Assembly (NCBI RefSeq): GCF_001659725.1
Contig: NZ_CP015922.1
Span: 1,178,001 to 1,242,000 of the forward strand
Origin: Polynucleobacter wuianus
GTDB lineage: Bacteria; Pseudomonadota; Gammaproteobacteria; Burkholderiales; Burkholderiaceae
Direction: 5' to 3'
Length of the DNA: 64,000 nucleotides
This document shows, piece after piece, positions 18,135-27,404 of the stretch. The notes under the pieces are model-generated. The model saw nothing but the letters and a program-made list of their open reading frames with translations. It had not been told where the DNA came from and made no database searches. Position 1 is the stretch's first letter. Each line of letters starts with the position of its first letter. The translations under genes and the position numbers were made by a program.

Positions 18135-18548
18135 ATGGGGCTGAGCGACTTGATGCAAGACAACTGATTCTAGAGCGACATATGGGTGAAAATGAGATTA
18201 AAATTGCATAAAAACCCATCGAGGTAGCTTGCTGCTTGGCGATATTAACCTTATGCATCTTGGAGCTAGCGATACCAATCATATTTAAAGCTAATAACTT
18301 GTCTATATTGGAAATGCTGAAGATAACAAGAGTCAGATGTTTGCAATAATTGACTCTAAAGATATCTTATTTGCTCCAGAATGCAGAAAAATAGCGCTAC
18401 GAGCCCATGCGCCGCGATTAATCTAAAATCGACACATTCAATTGAAATGTTTTATCATAAATTGATCCTCTTTGGTCATGGTGCCAAATTAATATCGGCT
18501 TAAGTCCAAGCCAAGTATCAACTAATAACCTTTTAATCTTAGGTTGTC
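18135..18548. other. Intergenic region before nadA
   Basis: About 410 bases with no convincing gene. The first 100 bases after the IS read as short fragments with stops and may be decayed coding DNA. The last 130 bases presumably hold the nadA promoter, but no clear -35/-10 pair stands out. Confidence 0.4.
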
Positions 18549-19676
18549 ATGAATTCCACTGTTAGCACACCAATTGCCTTTGATTATCCTCAGCAAGATG
18601 CCTCTGGGCTAACTTGCACAGCACAAGCATGGGCTAAAGTGCCGGCACCTTTAACGGATGTCCAAAAACAGTCTGTACTTGCTCGTATTCGTTCGGAATT
18701 GATTGCCCGCAAGGCAGTCTTAATTGCGCACTACTATGTCGATGGGGCAATTCAAGATCTGGCACTAGAGACTGGTGGCTTTGTTGCAGACTCTCTAGAA
18801 ATGGCGCGCTTTGGTAAAAATCATCCTGCACAAACCTTAATTGTGGCTGGGGTGCGCTTTATGGGTGAGACTGCCAAAATTCTCAGTCCAGAAAAAACCG
18901 TCTTGATGCCCGATCTAGAGGCTACCTGCTCTTTAGATTTGGGTTGTCCTGCTGATCAATTTGCACTGTTTCGGTCTCTGCATCCTGACCGCGTCGTCGT
19001 GGTGTATGCCAATACCAGTGCTGCAGTTAAGGCTCAGGCCGATTGGATGGTCACCAGTTCTTGTGCTCTTGCGATCGTACACCAATTACATCAGCAAGGC
19101 AAAAAAATCTTGTGGGCTCCTGATCGTCACCTAGGTAGTTATATTCAGGAGCAAACGGGCGCTGACATGCTACTGTGGAATGGTGCCTGCATAGTGCATG
19201 ATGAATTTAAAGGGGTTGAGCTTGAGCTATTGCGTGCTCAGCATCCTCAAGCAGTCGTATTAGTCCACCCAGAGTCTCCTAGCAGTGTGGTTGCGCAAGC
19301 TGATGTCGTGGGCTCAACTTCAGCCATGATTAAAGCGGTTGTTGATGGCAATGCTGCCGAATATATCGTGGCGACTGATCAAGGTATCTTGCACCGCATG
19401 CGCCAATTAGCCCCAGGTAAACATCTCATCGCCGCACCTACCGCGGGTCAAAGCGCCACCTGCAAAAGTTGTGCCAACTGCCCTTGGATGGCCATGAATG
19501 GATTGCAAGGCATCTTGCAATGTCTCGAGCAAGGCTCTGGTGAAATTGATGTTCCTGAACCGACTAGATCAAATGCGCTCATTTGTATTGAACGTATGCT
19601 CGACTTTACGGAACACCATCCCGAGCTTTTAGCTAAAGCGCAACATGGCTTTGTGAAAAACATCGGGGCTGCTTAA
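18549..19676 (+). CDS. nadA: Quinolinate synthase NadA
   Basis: The 375-residue enzyme condenses iminoaspartate with dihydroxyacetone phosphate to quinolinate, the second step of de novo NAD synthesis. It carries the NadA signatures IAHYYVDGAIQDLA, GVRFMGETAKILSPEKTVLMPD and the [4Fe-4S] cysteines, one each in the three NadA repeat domains: CSLDLGCP near residue 127, the GACIVHDEF region near 218, and CKSCANCPWMAMN near 310. It is followed 59 bases later by nadC. nadB lies 2.5 kb further right on the other strand, so the three genes form a pathway cluster. Confidence 0.97.
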   Translation: MNSTVSTPIAFDYPQQDASGLTCTAQAWAKVPAPLTDVQKQSVLARIRSELIARKAVLIAHYYVDGAIQDLALETGGFVADSLEMARFGKNHPAQTLIVAGVRFMGETAKILSPEKTVLMPDLEATCSLDLGCPADQFALFRSLHPDRVVVVYANTSAAVKAQADWMVTSSCALAIVHQLHQQGKKILWAPDRHLGSYIQEQTGADMLLWNGACIVHDEFKGVELELLRAQHPQAVVLVHPESPSSVVAQADVVGSTSAMIKAVVDGNAAEYIVATDQGILHRMRQLAPGKHLIAAPTAGQSATCKSCANCPWMAMNGLQGILQCLEQGSGEIDVPEPTRSNALICIERMLDFTEHHPELLAKAQHGFVKNIGAA

Positions 19677-19735
19677 TTGATTTTGCCCCTTGATCTTGGT
19701 ACTTTTTGCTTGGACGATCTACCCTACTTATCGCA

Positions 19736-20641
19736 ATGCATACCCCAAGTCTAAATCCCTCCCCTACGCTATCGTGGTCGGTGCCTTTTGGTTTTAATGA
19801 AACCCTAGAGCAAGCTCGTCAGCGCAATATTCACGATGCCTTACTAGAAGATGTCGGGGTTCAAGACTGGACAGCGCTATTGGTGCCCGATGAACCTGCC
19901 CAAGCGCAATTATGGGTGCGTGAGTCTGCGGTCTTATGTGGGGTTGATTGGTTTGAGGGTTGCTTAAAAAAGCTCGATCCCCAAGCGCAAGTCATCTGGA
20001 ACTATCTTGAGGGCGCAGTGATGGAACCCAATACCGTGGTTTGCTCCATCAAAGCTCATGCGCGCGCGATCCTGACGGCTGAGCGCCCTGCCCTTAATTT
20101 TTTACAGAGCCTGTCTTGGACTGCCACGATTACCCACTCATATGTCAAGGCTATTGAGGGGGTGATTCCCAACCCTCAGGCTTGCCTGATTTTAGATACC
20201 CGAAAAACCATCCCTGGCTTACGTCAGGCTCAAAAATATGCGGTGCGTGTGGGCGGCGGTAGTAATCAGCGCTTGGCCCTGTGGGATGGCATTTTGATCA
20301 AAGAAAACCATATTGCGGCTGCTGGTGGTATTGGCCCCGCATTGCGCGCTGCAAGCGCCCTTCATGCAGGGGTTTCTATTCAGATTGAAGTAGAAAACTT
20401 TGCTGAACTTCAGCAAGCCCTTGATGCGGGAGCACTCAGCATTTTGCTCGATAACTTCACCCCCAAAGAGATGGCACAAGCAGTGCAATTGACGGCTAAA
20501 AGGGCGTTACTTGAGGCTTCTGGGGGTATTGATCTCGATCAGATTTGTGCGATAGCCAAAACAGGGGTAGATCGGATCTCGATCGGAAAATTGACCAAAG
20601 ACATTGTCGCGGTTGATTTTTCTCTTCGGGTCCAGGCTTAA
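19736..20641 (+). CDS. nadC: Nicotinate-nucleotide pyrophosphorylase NadC
   Basis: The 301-residue quinolinate phosphoribosyltransferase converts quinolinate and PRPP to nicotinate mononucleotide. Characteristic segments are ILTAERPALNFLQSLSWTAT, LDTRKTIPGLRQAQKYAVRVGGGSNQRLALWDGILIKENHI and the C-terminal barrel DQICAIAKTGVDRISIGKLTKD. ATG at 19736 is preferred over a TTG ten codons upstream. It is directly downstream of nadA and probably in the same transcript. Confidence 0.97.
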   Translation: MHTPSLNPSPTLSWSVPFGFNETLEQARQRNIHDALLEDVGVQDWTALLVPDEPAQAQLWVRESAVLCGVDWFEGCLKKLDPQAQVIWNYLEGAVMEPNTVVCSIKAHARAILTAERPALNFLQSLSWTATITHSYVKAIEGVIPNPQACLILDTRKTIPGLRQAQKYAVRVGGGSNQRLALWDGILIKENHIAAAGGIGPALRAASALHAGVSIQIEVENFAELQQALDAGALSILLDNFTPKEMAQAVQLTAKRALLEASGGIDLDQICAIAKTGVDRISIGKLTKDIVAVDFSLRVQA

Positions 20642-20750
20642 TATGAGAAAAATAGCCTTATCTTTCAAACAATAAGCCCATTTAAGCTAGAATGTGCACT
20701 AAGAAACTGAGGTCTGAAACGTTGCTAAGCTAGCACTTTTGCGCAGCATG

Positions 20751-20795
20751 CAGTTTTTGCTCAATCAGTTTTTGCTTAATCAGTTCTTGCTTTTG
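20751..20795. repeat. Three tandem copies of a 15-bp repeat
   Basis: cagtttttgctcaat, cagtttttgcttaat and cagttcttgcttttg follow one another without gaps, about 35 bases before the HTH/membrane protein gene. The third copy is diverged. A second, different set of 15-bp repeats lies just after the same gene. Confidence 0.85.
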
Positions 20796-20829
20796 GCATA
20801 TGTAAAATTTAATCAGAAAACGGCATTTG

Positions 20830-21990
20830 GTGAATAAGACTCCTGTTATCACTCAAGTCAACGGTCGTGCTTTTCAAGAAGCACGTGAGCGCTTGGGTAT
20901 TTCTGTTAAGGATTTAGCCAAGCAGTCGTGTTTCTCAGTTCGACAAATCGAACAGATTGAAAATGGCAAAAGTGATGCGTTTTATTCATTAGCGATTAAA
21001 GCCAATGCTGCCAAAAAAATTGCTCATCTTTTAAAACTGTCAGAAGCTGAAGCTTTTGAATTCAAAGTCGACTCTCTGACGCTGGCAGCAGAAAAAGAAA
21101 CGCTCACCACTGACACTGATAACTCACAATCGAGTCTCACGAGCAGTCCTGCAACTACACCAGCAAGATCTATTGCTACGCACACTGACGCAGTCGATTC
21201 TCGCTTTAGCTCTCACTCAAGCGCTCTGAGTGAACAACTAGAACCCCGCTTTGGTCCTGATCAAGATGGTACAGGATCCTTAGCATCATTAAATCATAAG
21301 CCACGCTCTGGCCGAACGCTCATCATCAGCCTTGCCTTGGCAGCAATTGTTTTGCTGGTGGTATTGATACAGTCAGATTTACTCATCCAAATACAAAATC
21401 CATTTTCACCTAAGCCTGCTCCGGTTGTAGAAGTCATGATTCCCGAAGACAAACCCGCTGAACCTGAAAAGTTGGGTATGACATCTGACAATAATGCCTC
21501 TACTGCTAGCCCTGCAGCTACTCTAAACACTAACGCTGCAACCGGAACAGTTGGATCAAATAGTGCTCCAAGTACTGCGCTTGCAACAGTAGCACCGAGT
21601 GCTGCCATCACGCCAAGCAATACCCTAGAGGGTTGTCCGAGTGTGGGTGTCAGCGCAAGTGCCTATACACCCACTCAAAGTAATCGCAGTGCGGACATGG
21701 TGTATGTGGTGAGCAAGGTCAATCAGACTGTGTGCGTGGTCGATGCCAATGGAAAAATCCAAAATCGATCTTTAGATGCTGGCACCAGCGCTTCTTTTTA
21801 TGGCAAGCCTCCGTTTAAGGTCATGACCAGTGGTTTATCACAAGTAGATTTGTTCTTTCAGGGTTGGAAAGTGAGACCTACAAACCCCAATGAGAAGACC
21901 ATTGAATTGCTACCATTGATCAATGCAACTCCGCCTGCGCCAAGTGTCGCGCCCGCACCTGCCGGCAACTCTCCCAGCACCACGAATTAA
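20830..21990 (+). CDS. RodZ-like helix-turn-helix membrane protein
   Basis: The protein has a cytoplasmic helix-turn-helix at about residues 10-75 (FQEARERLGISVKDLAKQSC, then VRQIEQIENGKSDAFYSLA). A polar linker leads to one membrane helix near 163-185 (LIISLALAAIVLLVVLIQ). A Pro/Ala/Ser/Thr-rich periplasmic linker and a C-terminal beta domain of about 100 residues follow (AGTSASFYGKPPFKVMTSGL), resembling the DUF4115 part of RodZ. RodZ links the membrane to MreB and cell shape; this could be that or a paralogue. The start is unusual, GTG at 20830 (TTG just before it), with no strong ribosome-binding site. Confidence 0.75.
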   Translation: MNKTPVITQVNGRAFQEARERLGISVKDLAKQSCFSVRQIEQIENGKSDAFYSLAIKANAAKKIAHLLKLSEAEAFEFKVDSLTLAAEKETLTTDTDNSQSSLTSSPATTPARSIATHTDAVDSRFSSHSSALSEQLEPRFGPDQDGTGSLASLNHKPRSGRTLIISLALAAIVLLVVLIQSDLLIQIQNPFSPKPAPVVEVMIPEDKPAEPEKLGMTSDNNASTASPAATLNTNAATGTVGSNSAPSTALATVAPSAAITPSNTLEGCPSVGVSASAYTPTQSNRSADMVYVVSKVNQTVCVVDANGKIQNRSLDAGTSASFYGKPPFKVMTSGLSQVDLFFQGWKVRPTNPNEKTIELLPLINATPPAPSVAPAPAGNSPSTTN

Positions 21991-22050
21991 GAATTAAAAA
22001 TTAAGGTTAAGGCCTCGGTCACATTGTTCCTAGAGCTTCATTACTGGCTT

Positions 22051-22110
22051 AGTAAGTCAGACTTTACTGAGTCAGACCTTACTGAGTCAGACCTTAGTGA
22101 GTCACACTTT
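22051..22110. repeat. Four tandem copies of a 15-bp repeat
   Basis: agtaagtcagacttt, actgagtcagacctt (twice, identical) and agtgagtcacacttt are directly adjacent. They lie in the 160-base gap between the convergent RodZ-like gene and nadB. Each unit has the half-site-like core gagtca. Confidence 0.9.
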
Positions 22111-22151
22111 AACTAGTATCTGTACTGCTTTTCTGAATACCTTAAGGTTGT

Positions 22152-23804
22152 CTAGGATTCTTTTTCTTCTCGGTCAATCGCTTGCGGGGTCAAGATAGTG
22201 GGGTAGGAAACCGCCCAAGTGCCAGGATAATCGCGACTAAAATGGAGTCCTCGACTTTCTCTTCTCATCAGAGCTGATCTAACGATTAATTCAGCGCACT
22301 CTAGCAAGTTGCGTAACTCAATCAGATCTCGTGTGACCTTAAAGTTCGCGTAATACTCTTGTACTTCATATCTGAGCAACTTAATTCTGTGTAAGGCACG
22401 CTCTAAACGACGATTGGTTCTCACAATGCCAACATAGTTCCACATCAAGGAACGCAGTTCATCCCAGTTATGGGCAATCACCACTTGCTCATCGGCATCT
22501 TCTACTTGGCTTTCATCCCATAAGGGAATAGTAGGTAATGGCGGCGTTTTGAGTGTACAAATATCTTCTGCTGCTGCCTTACCAATCACAACACATTCAA
22601 GCAAGGAGTTACTCGCGAGGCGATTAGCACCATGCAAACCAGTATAGGTCGCTTCACCTACTGCATATAAGCCAGGCAAATCCGTGCGACCCTTGAGGTC
22701 CGTCACCACTCCACCACAGCTGTAATGCGCCGCAGGCACAACTGGAATAGGTTCTTTGGTAATGTCTAGGCCCAAACTGAAGCAACGCGCATAGATCATG
22801 GGGAAATGCTCTTTGATAAAAGCTTCGCCCAAATGGGTGGCATCTAAATGCACATAATCTAAGCCGTGCTTTTTCATTTCAAAGTCAATGGCACGTGCGA
22901 CGATATCTCGTGGGGCCAGTTCATTGCGCTCATCATGATCTGGCATAAAACGGGTGCCATCTGGCAGTTTTAATAAACCACCCTCACCGCGCATGGCTTC
23001 AGTAATGAGGAAGGTACGGTCACTAGGGTGATACAGGCAAGTTGGGTGGAATTGAATAAATTCCATATTGCCAACACGGCAACCTGCACGCCATGCCATG
23101 GCAATTCCATCGCCCGTAGCAGTATCGGGATTACTGGTATAGCGATACACTTTGCCAACACCGCCTGTAGCCAGTACTACTGATTTAGCTTGTATCGTTT
23201 CTACCCGATTGTTTTTAATGTCTAAGGCATATACGCCATAGCAACGATTGGGTTTAGTGCGCTGCGTCTTGGCATCAAGTTGACGATTGGTAATGAGATC
23301 CAGAGCAATCCAATGTTCCAGAATCTGAATATTTTGATGTGCTCTGGCTTTATCCAGTAACACTTCATGAATGGCTTTGCCTGTGGCATCAGCAGCGTGC
23401 GCAATACGGCGATGACTATGGCCACCTTCACGAGTGAGATGTAATCCCATCGGACCAGTCTCATCAGCAGTAAAAGGAACGCCCTGCTCTACTAACCATT
23501 TAATCGCCTCAGCACTTTCTTCAGCGATATAGCGGGCAGTCGACTCCACTACGAGACCAGCACCAGCATCCAAAGTATCAGCTACGTGTGAATCAATACT
23601 GTCATGCTCTTTATCAACCACGCCAACAATACCGCCCTGGGCCCATGCAGTGGCTGCCTCACTCAAACCACGTTTGGCCATCAGAATCACTGGCTGAGTC
23701 TTGGCCATATGCAAGGCAACGGTTAAGCCAGCTAATCCAGCCCCAATAATGAGAACCGGTAACTCAGCTTGAGTTTGCGTGGAGGATGGTTTTGAACTGG
23801 CCAT
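22152..23804 (-). CDS. nadB: L-aspartate oxidase NadB
   Basis: The 550-residue flavoenzyme oxidises L-aspartate to iminoaspartate, the first step of de novo NAD synthesis. The N-terminal FAD-binding motif is VLIIGAGLAGLTVALHMA. Active-site segments include TREGGHSHRRIAHAADATG, EFIQFHPTCLYHP, RGEGGLL, and AAHYSCGGVVTDLKGRTDLPGLYAVGEATYTGLHGANRLASNSLLE. The C-terminal helical domain is complete. It supplies the substrate for NadA, encoded 2.5 kb away on the opposite strand. Confidence 0.97.
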   Translation of the reverse strand: MASSKPSSTQTQAELPVLIIGAGLAGLTVALHMAKTQPVILMAKRGLSEAATAWAQGGIVGVVDKEHDSIDSHVADTLDAGAGLVVESTARYIAEESAEAIKWLVEQGVPFTADETGPMGLHLTREGGHSHRRIAHAADATGKAIHEVLLDKARAHQNIQILEHWIALDLITNRQLDAKTQRTKPNRCYGVYALDIKNNRVETIQAKSVVLATGGVGKVYRYTSNPDTATGDGIAMAWRAGCRVGNMEFIQFHPTCLYHPSDRTFLITEAMRGEGGLLKLPDGTRFMPDHDERNELAPRDIVARAIDFEMKKHGLDYVHLDATHLGEAFIKEHFPMIYARCFSLGLDITKEPIPVVPAAHYSCGGVVTDLKGRTDLPGLYAVGEATYTGLHGANRLASNSLLECVVIGKAAAEDICTLKTPPLPTIPLWDESQVEDADEQVVIAHNWDELRSLMWNYVGIVRTNRRLERALHRIKLLRYEVQEYYANFKVTRDLIELRNLLECAELIVRSALMRRESRGLHFSRDYPGTWAVSYPTILTPQAIDREEKES

Positions 23805-23844
23805 AGAGGGATCATTCTAAAGGTCGCTAGAGATATTCGCTCAT

Positions 23845-24123
23845 TTATCGCTTAATGTTTCGGTAGAAGTTTTCGTGGGGTCCAATGGAGTCTAAATAAA
23901 CAAGCCTAAGACCATCATCAATAGAATAGCCAAGCAAGTAAAGCTGGCTGTTGCTCTTAAACTTAAAAACCCATAATTTAGACAAATCACCCTTTTTTCT
24001 CTCACCAATACGGGGTGCTTCTGAGATTTTGACTACAGCGTCGTCAACATCTTTAGCAGTTTTGTCATTTAGTTTTTTGTATTGTCTTGTAAATCGGCGC
24101 ATTTGAATAACTGCGTACGCCAT
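23845..24123 (-). CDS. RelE/ParE-superfamily toxin
   Basis: The 92-residue basic protein starts MAYAVIQMRRFTRQYKKLND and has the compact RelE/ParE fold pattern: helical hairpin, then strands with LSKLWVFKFKSNSQLYLLGYSI and a C-terminal LVYLDSIGPHENFYRNIKR. RelE members cut mRNA in ribosomes, whereas ParE members target gyrase; this one cannot be assigned with certainty. Its ATG overlaps the stop of the antitoxin gene by one base (TAATG), showing translational coupling. Confidence 0.85.
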   Translation of the reverse strand: MAYAVIQMRRFTRQYKKLNDKTAKDVDDAVVKISEAPRIGERKKGDLSKLWVFKFKSNSQLYLLGYSIDDGLRLVYLDSIGPHENFYRNIKR

Positions 24124-24350
24124 TAAAGCTTCCTTGATCGAGGAATAAATGGAGTCCCGCTTTCACGCGGCTCTGCTAATGAGGCCAATGACTCCGCAAT
24201 GAAAGATACTGGCAAATCGGGATTATCGATTGCGGCACGGCCTACTTTTGCCCAAAACTCGATCTGGCCAGCAATAGTCCGATGCTCAGCCTTGGCCTCT
24301 AGCTTGGCTAACTCATAAAGATCATCATCAATTCTCACTGGCATACCCAT
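24123..24350 (-). CDS. ParD-like antitoxin
   Basis: The 75-residue protein begins MGMPVRIDDDLYELAKLEAKAEHRTIAGQIEFWAKVG, matching the ParD-like antitoxin family with a ribbon-helix-helix-type DNA-binding N-terminus. The C-terminal tail (ESLASLAEPRESGTPFIPR) would be the toxin-wrapping part. It precedes the toxin gene, the usual type II order, and probably represses its own promoter. Start could also be the second Met, two codons in. Confidence 0.85.
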   Translation of the reverse strand: MGMPVRIDDDLYELAKLEAKAEHRTIAGQIEFWAKVGRAAIDNPDLPVSFIAESLASLAEPRESGTPFIPRSRKL

Positions 24351-24415
24351 CAGGACCCCCTTTTCTTCATTTTACTACAAAAGTAGTAAGAAAGAAAATA
24401 GGGTTTAAATATAAA

Positions 24416-24440
24416 AAAGGGCTCTTGGTGGGAGCCCTTT
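24416..24440 (-). terminator. Rho-independent terminator of the formate dehydrogenase genes
   Basis: The inverted repeat aaagggctc / gagcccttt (9 base pairs, 7-base loop) is followed, in the minus direction, by a run of T. It lies 22 bases after the stop of the formate dehydrogenase alpha gene. Confidence 0.85.
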
Positions 24441-24461
24441 GATGACTTGGTAGCTATTTAC

Positions 24462-27353
24462 TTAGACAATCGCAGCCTGAATGAGTTTGGGATCATTCGT
24501 TCCATAACCCATCACCTTGGCAGCATTGCCACCTTTGGCAAGTTTGACTGCGCAATACTTAAATTCCGGAATCTTGCCAAAGGGATCTAGGGCTGAGTTG
24601 GTAATCAGGTTAGCCGCAGCCTCGTAGTAAGCAAACGGAATGAAGATCACGCCTCGGGGAGTGCCATCATCCCTACGTACGTGAATGCCTACCTCACCGC
24701 GACGAGATTGAACGGTAATGACATCACCTGCAGTTACCCCTAATTGGGTCATGTCTTCACCATTCATAGAGACAGTTGCCATGGGTTCAATCGCATCCAA
24801 GATCGTTGCTCTTCTAGTCATACTACCGGTATGCCAATGTTCTAACTGACGACCGGTAATCAAGACAAAAGGATATTCAGTATCTGGACGTTCATTTGCA
24901 GGAATAATGTCAGCCGGTACGAGTTTTACCTTACCGTCTGGAGTCGCAAATTCATCATCAAATACGATGGGACGACCGGGATCTTCAGCAGAAAGGCATG
25001 GATAGGTGACGCTCGATTCCTTTTCAAGACGCTCCCAGGTAATACCGTTAATCGCGCCATGCATGGCTTGACGCATTTCATCATAGACGGCCGCCACACC
25101 ATCATCTGGTCCTTGGTAATTCCAATTCAGGCCCATACGCTTAGCAATTTCTTGAATAATCCACAAATCTGGCTTAGCGTCACCTGGCGGGTTGATTGCC
25201 TTCTTGCCCATTTGCACCATACGGTCGGTGTTACTTGCGGTACCCACCTTCTCTGGCCAGGCGCTGGCTGGCAATACAACATCAGCCAGCAATGCTGTTT
25301 CGGTCATGAAGATATCCTGTACCACTAAATGCTCTAGCGATGCCAAGGCATGACGGGCGTGATTTAAGTCAGGGTCACTCATCGCTGGGTTTTCACCTTC
25401 GACGTACATGCCACGAATCTTATCGGGATCACTATCGGGCGCAGTAATCTTATGCATGATCTCAACCACAGTGTAGCCAGGCTTTTTATCGAGCGGTGTG
25501 CCCCAGAATTTTTCAAACCAAGCATGCGCTTCTGGATTGTCAACCCGTTGATAGTTCGGGAACATCATCGGAATCAAACCGGCATCACTAGCGCCCTGAA
25601 CATTGTTCTGACCACGCAATGGATGCAAACCAGAACCTGGTTTACCGATTTGACCAGTGATACTGACCAAAGCAATTAAGCAGCGCGCATTATCAGTACC
25701 GTGCACATGTTGGCTTACACCCATGCCCCACAAAATCATTGCTGACTTCGTAGTGGCAAATTCTCGAGCGACTTCACGCAAGGTTTCTGCTGGAATGCCG
25801 CAGATTGGTGCCATCGCTTCTGGGCTATACCCTTTGATATTTTCTTTTAGAGCCTCGTAGTTGCTTGCACGATTTTTGATGAACTCTTGATCAGCCAAGC
25901 CTTCTTCAATAATCGTATAGATCATGGCGTTGAGCATTGCCACATCGGCATCGGGCTTGAACTGCAGATTGCGCCAGGCATGTTTACTAATCTCAGTCAT
26001 GCGCGGATCGCAGAGCACAATCTTGGTACCGCGTTTAGCGGCATTCTTAAACCAAGTTGCAGCTACTGGGTGATTCGCTGTTGGATTTGAGCCGATCAAG
26101 AAAATCAAGCTCGAGTGCTCAACATCATTCACTTGATTGCTGACTGCACCAGAGCCAACACCTTCTAGCAATGCCGCTACTGATGACGCATGGCAAAGAC
26201 GGGTGCAATGGTCCACGTTATTACTACCAAAGCCCGTGCGAACCAGTTTTTGGAATAAGTAGGCCTCTTCATTACTGCCTTTGGCAGAACCAAAGCCAGC
26301 AAGCACCTTCAAGCCGTGTTGATCTTTTAACTTCTTCAGGCCACCACCTGCAAAATTCAGCGCCTCTTCCCATGTAGCTTCACGGAAAATATCAGACCAG
26401 TCTTGTTTACCTTCGAGGATAGATTCATCCTTAGGCACGCCAGGTTTACGAATCAAAGGCTTGGTTAAGCGCTGTGGATTATGAATGTAATCCATACCAA
26501 AGCGACCTTTAACACAGAGACGATTGTGATTAGCTGGGCCATCACGACCTTCGACGCTCACAATCTTTTCATCTTTCACGTTGTAGGTAATTTGGCAACC
26601 GACACCGCAGAATGGACAAACAGAATCCACCTTACGATCGACAGTCTGTGAACCAATCAAGCCCTTGGGCATCAATGCGCCAGTTGGGCAGGCTTGTACA
26701 CACTCTCCGCAGGCAACGCAAGTGCTCTCGCCCATGGGATCATTGAGATCAAAGACGATTTCGCTATGCGCGCCACGCATGGCGTAGCCAATCACATCAT
26801 TGACCTGCTCTTCACGACAAGCGCGGACACAACGATTGCATTGAATACAGGCATCAAGATTGACAGCCATCGCGGGATGCGAGATATCATTTACTACTTT
26901 GTCACGGCGCAAGGCTTTGAGTTCTGGACGAACGGTCACATCCATGCGCGTAGCCCAGGTACTGAGTTCGCCATGTTGTTGCTGTTGTTCTTCAGCCTTG
27001 GTATCACCCACCCACTTAAAGCCTTCGTCTGGCATATCGGAGAGCAACATCTCGAGCACTAATTTTTGACTCTTGATCGCGCGCTCGCTATTGGCTTTAA
27101 CTTCCATGCCAGGCGTAGCGCTTCTGCAGCAGCTAGGAGCCAAGGTACGTTCGCCATTGATTTCTACTACGCAAGCACGGCAGTTGCCGTCTGGGCGATA
27201 ACCGTCTTTAAAGCACAAATGTGGAATATCAATACCGTGACGTTTGGCAGCTTTGAGAATCGTTTCACCTTCATAGGAAACAATCGTCTGACCGTCTAAC
27301 TTGAACTCAATAGTTGGTAGCTCGAGTGCTTTTGGATTGGTTGGTGCGTTCAT
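24462..27353 (-). CDS. fdhA: Formate dehydrogenase, catalytic alpha subunit (Mo/W-bis-MGD)
   Basis: The 963-residue protein oxidises formate to CO2. Iron-sulphur motifs appear in order: an N-terminal [2Fe-2S] domain (CFKDGYRPDGNCRACV, later SCC), two ferredoxin-type clusters (CIQCNRCVRACREE and CVACGECVQACP) and the [4Fe-4S] of the molybdopterin domain (CPFCGVGC). The metal ligand is cysteine, not selenocysteine (DHCTRLCHASS, about residue 386-391). The C-terminal molydop-binding domain is complete. The NuoG-like N-terminus and the downstream-partner gene show an NAD-linked, probably cytoplasmic, complex; no Tat signal is present. Confidence 0.93.
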   Translation of the reverse strand: MNAPTNPKALELPTIEFKLDGQTIVSYEGETILKAAKRHGIDIPHLCFKDGYRPDGNCRACVVEINGERTLAPSCCRSATPGMEVKANSERAIKSQKLVLEMLLSDMPDEGFKWVGDTKAEEQQQQHGELSTWATRMDVTVRPELKALRRDKVVNDISHPAMAVNLDACIQCNRCVRACREEQVNDVIGYAMRGAHSEIVFDLNDPMGESTCVACGECVQACPTGALMPKGLIGSQTVDRKVDSVCPFCGVGCQITYNVKDEKIVSVEGRDGPANHNRLCVKGRFGMDYIHNPQRLTKPLIRKPGVPKDESILEGKQDWSDIFREATWEEALNFAGGGLKKLKDQHGLKVLAGFGSAKGSNEEAYLFQKLVRTGFGSNNVDHCTRLCHASSVAALLEGVGSGAVSNQVNDVEHSSLIFLIGSNPTANHPVAATWFKNAAKRGTKIVLCDPRMTEISKHAWRNLQFKPDADVAMLNAMIYTIIEEGLADQEFIKNRASNYEALKENIKGYSPEAMAPICGIPAETLREVAREFATTKSAMILWGMGVSQHVHGTDNARCLIALVSITGQIGKPGSGLHPLRGQNNVQGASDAGLIPMMFPNYQRVDNPEAHAWFEKFWGTPLDKKPGYTVVEIMHKITAPDSDPDKIRGMYVEGENPAMSDPDLNHARHALASLEHLVVQDIFMTETALLADVVLPASAWPEKVGTASNTDRMVQMGKKAINPPGDAKPDLWIIQEIAKRMGLNWNYQGPDDGVAAVYDEMRQAMHGAINGITWERLEKESSVTYPCLSAEDPGRPIVFDDEFATPDGKVKLVPADIIPANERPDTEYPFVLITGRQLEHWHTGSMTRRATILDAIEPMATVSMNGEDMTQLGVTAGDVITVQSRRGEVGIHVRRDDGTPRGVIFIPFAYYEAAANLITNSALDPFGKIPEFKYCAVKLAKGGNAAKVMGYGTNDPKLIQAAIV

Positions 27354-27404
27354 ATAGTCTCGTTATTCCCTGATTTTTCTAGGTACTTTTTTTAAGCTAC
27401 TTCC

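Noticed and set aside
20751..22110. CRISPR array
   Set aside because: The 15-bp units are directly adjacent without spacers, and no cas genes are present.
24462..27353. Selenocysteine formate dehydrogenase
   Set aside because: The active-site codon reads Cys (CTRLCHA), and there is no in-frame TGA.
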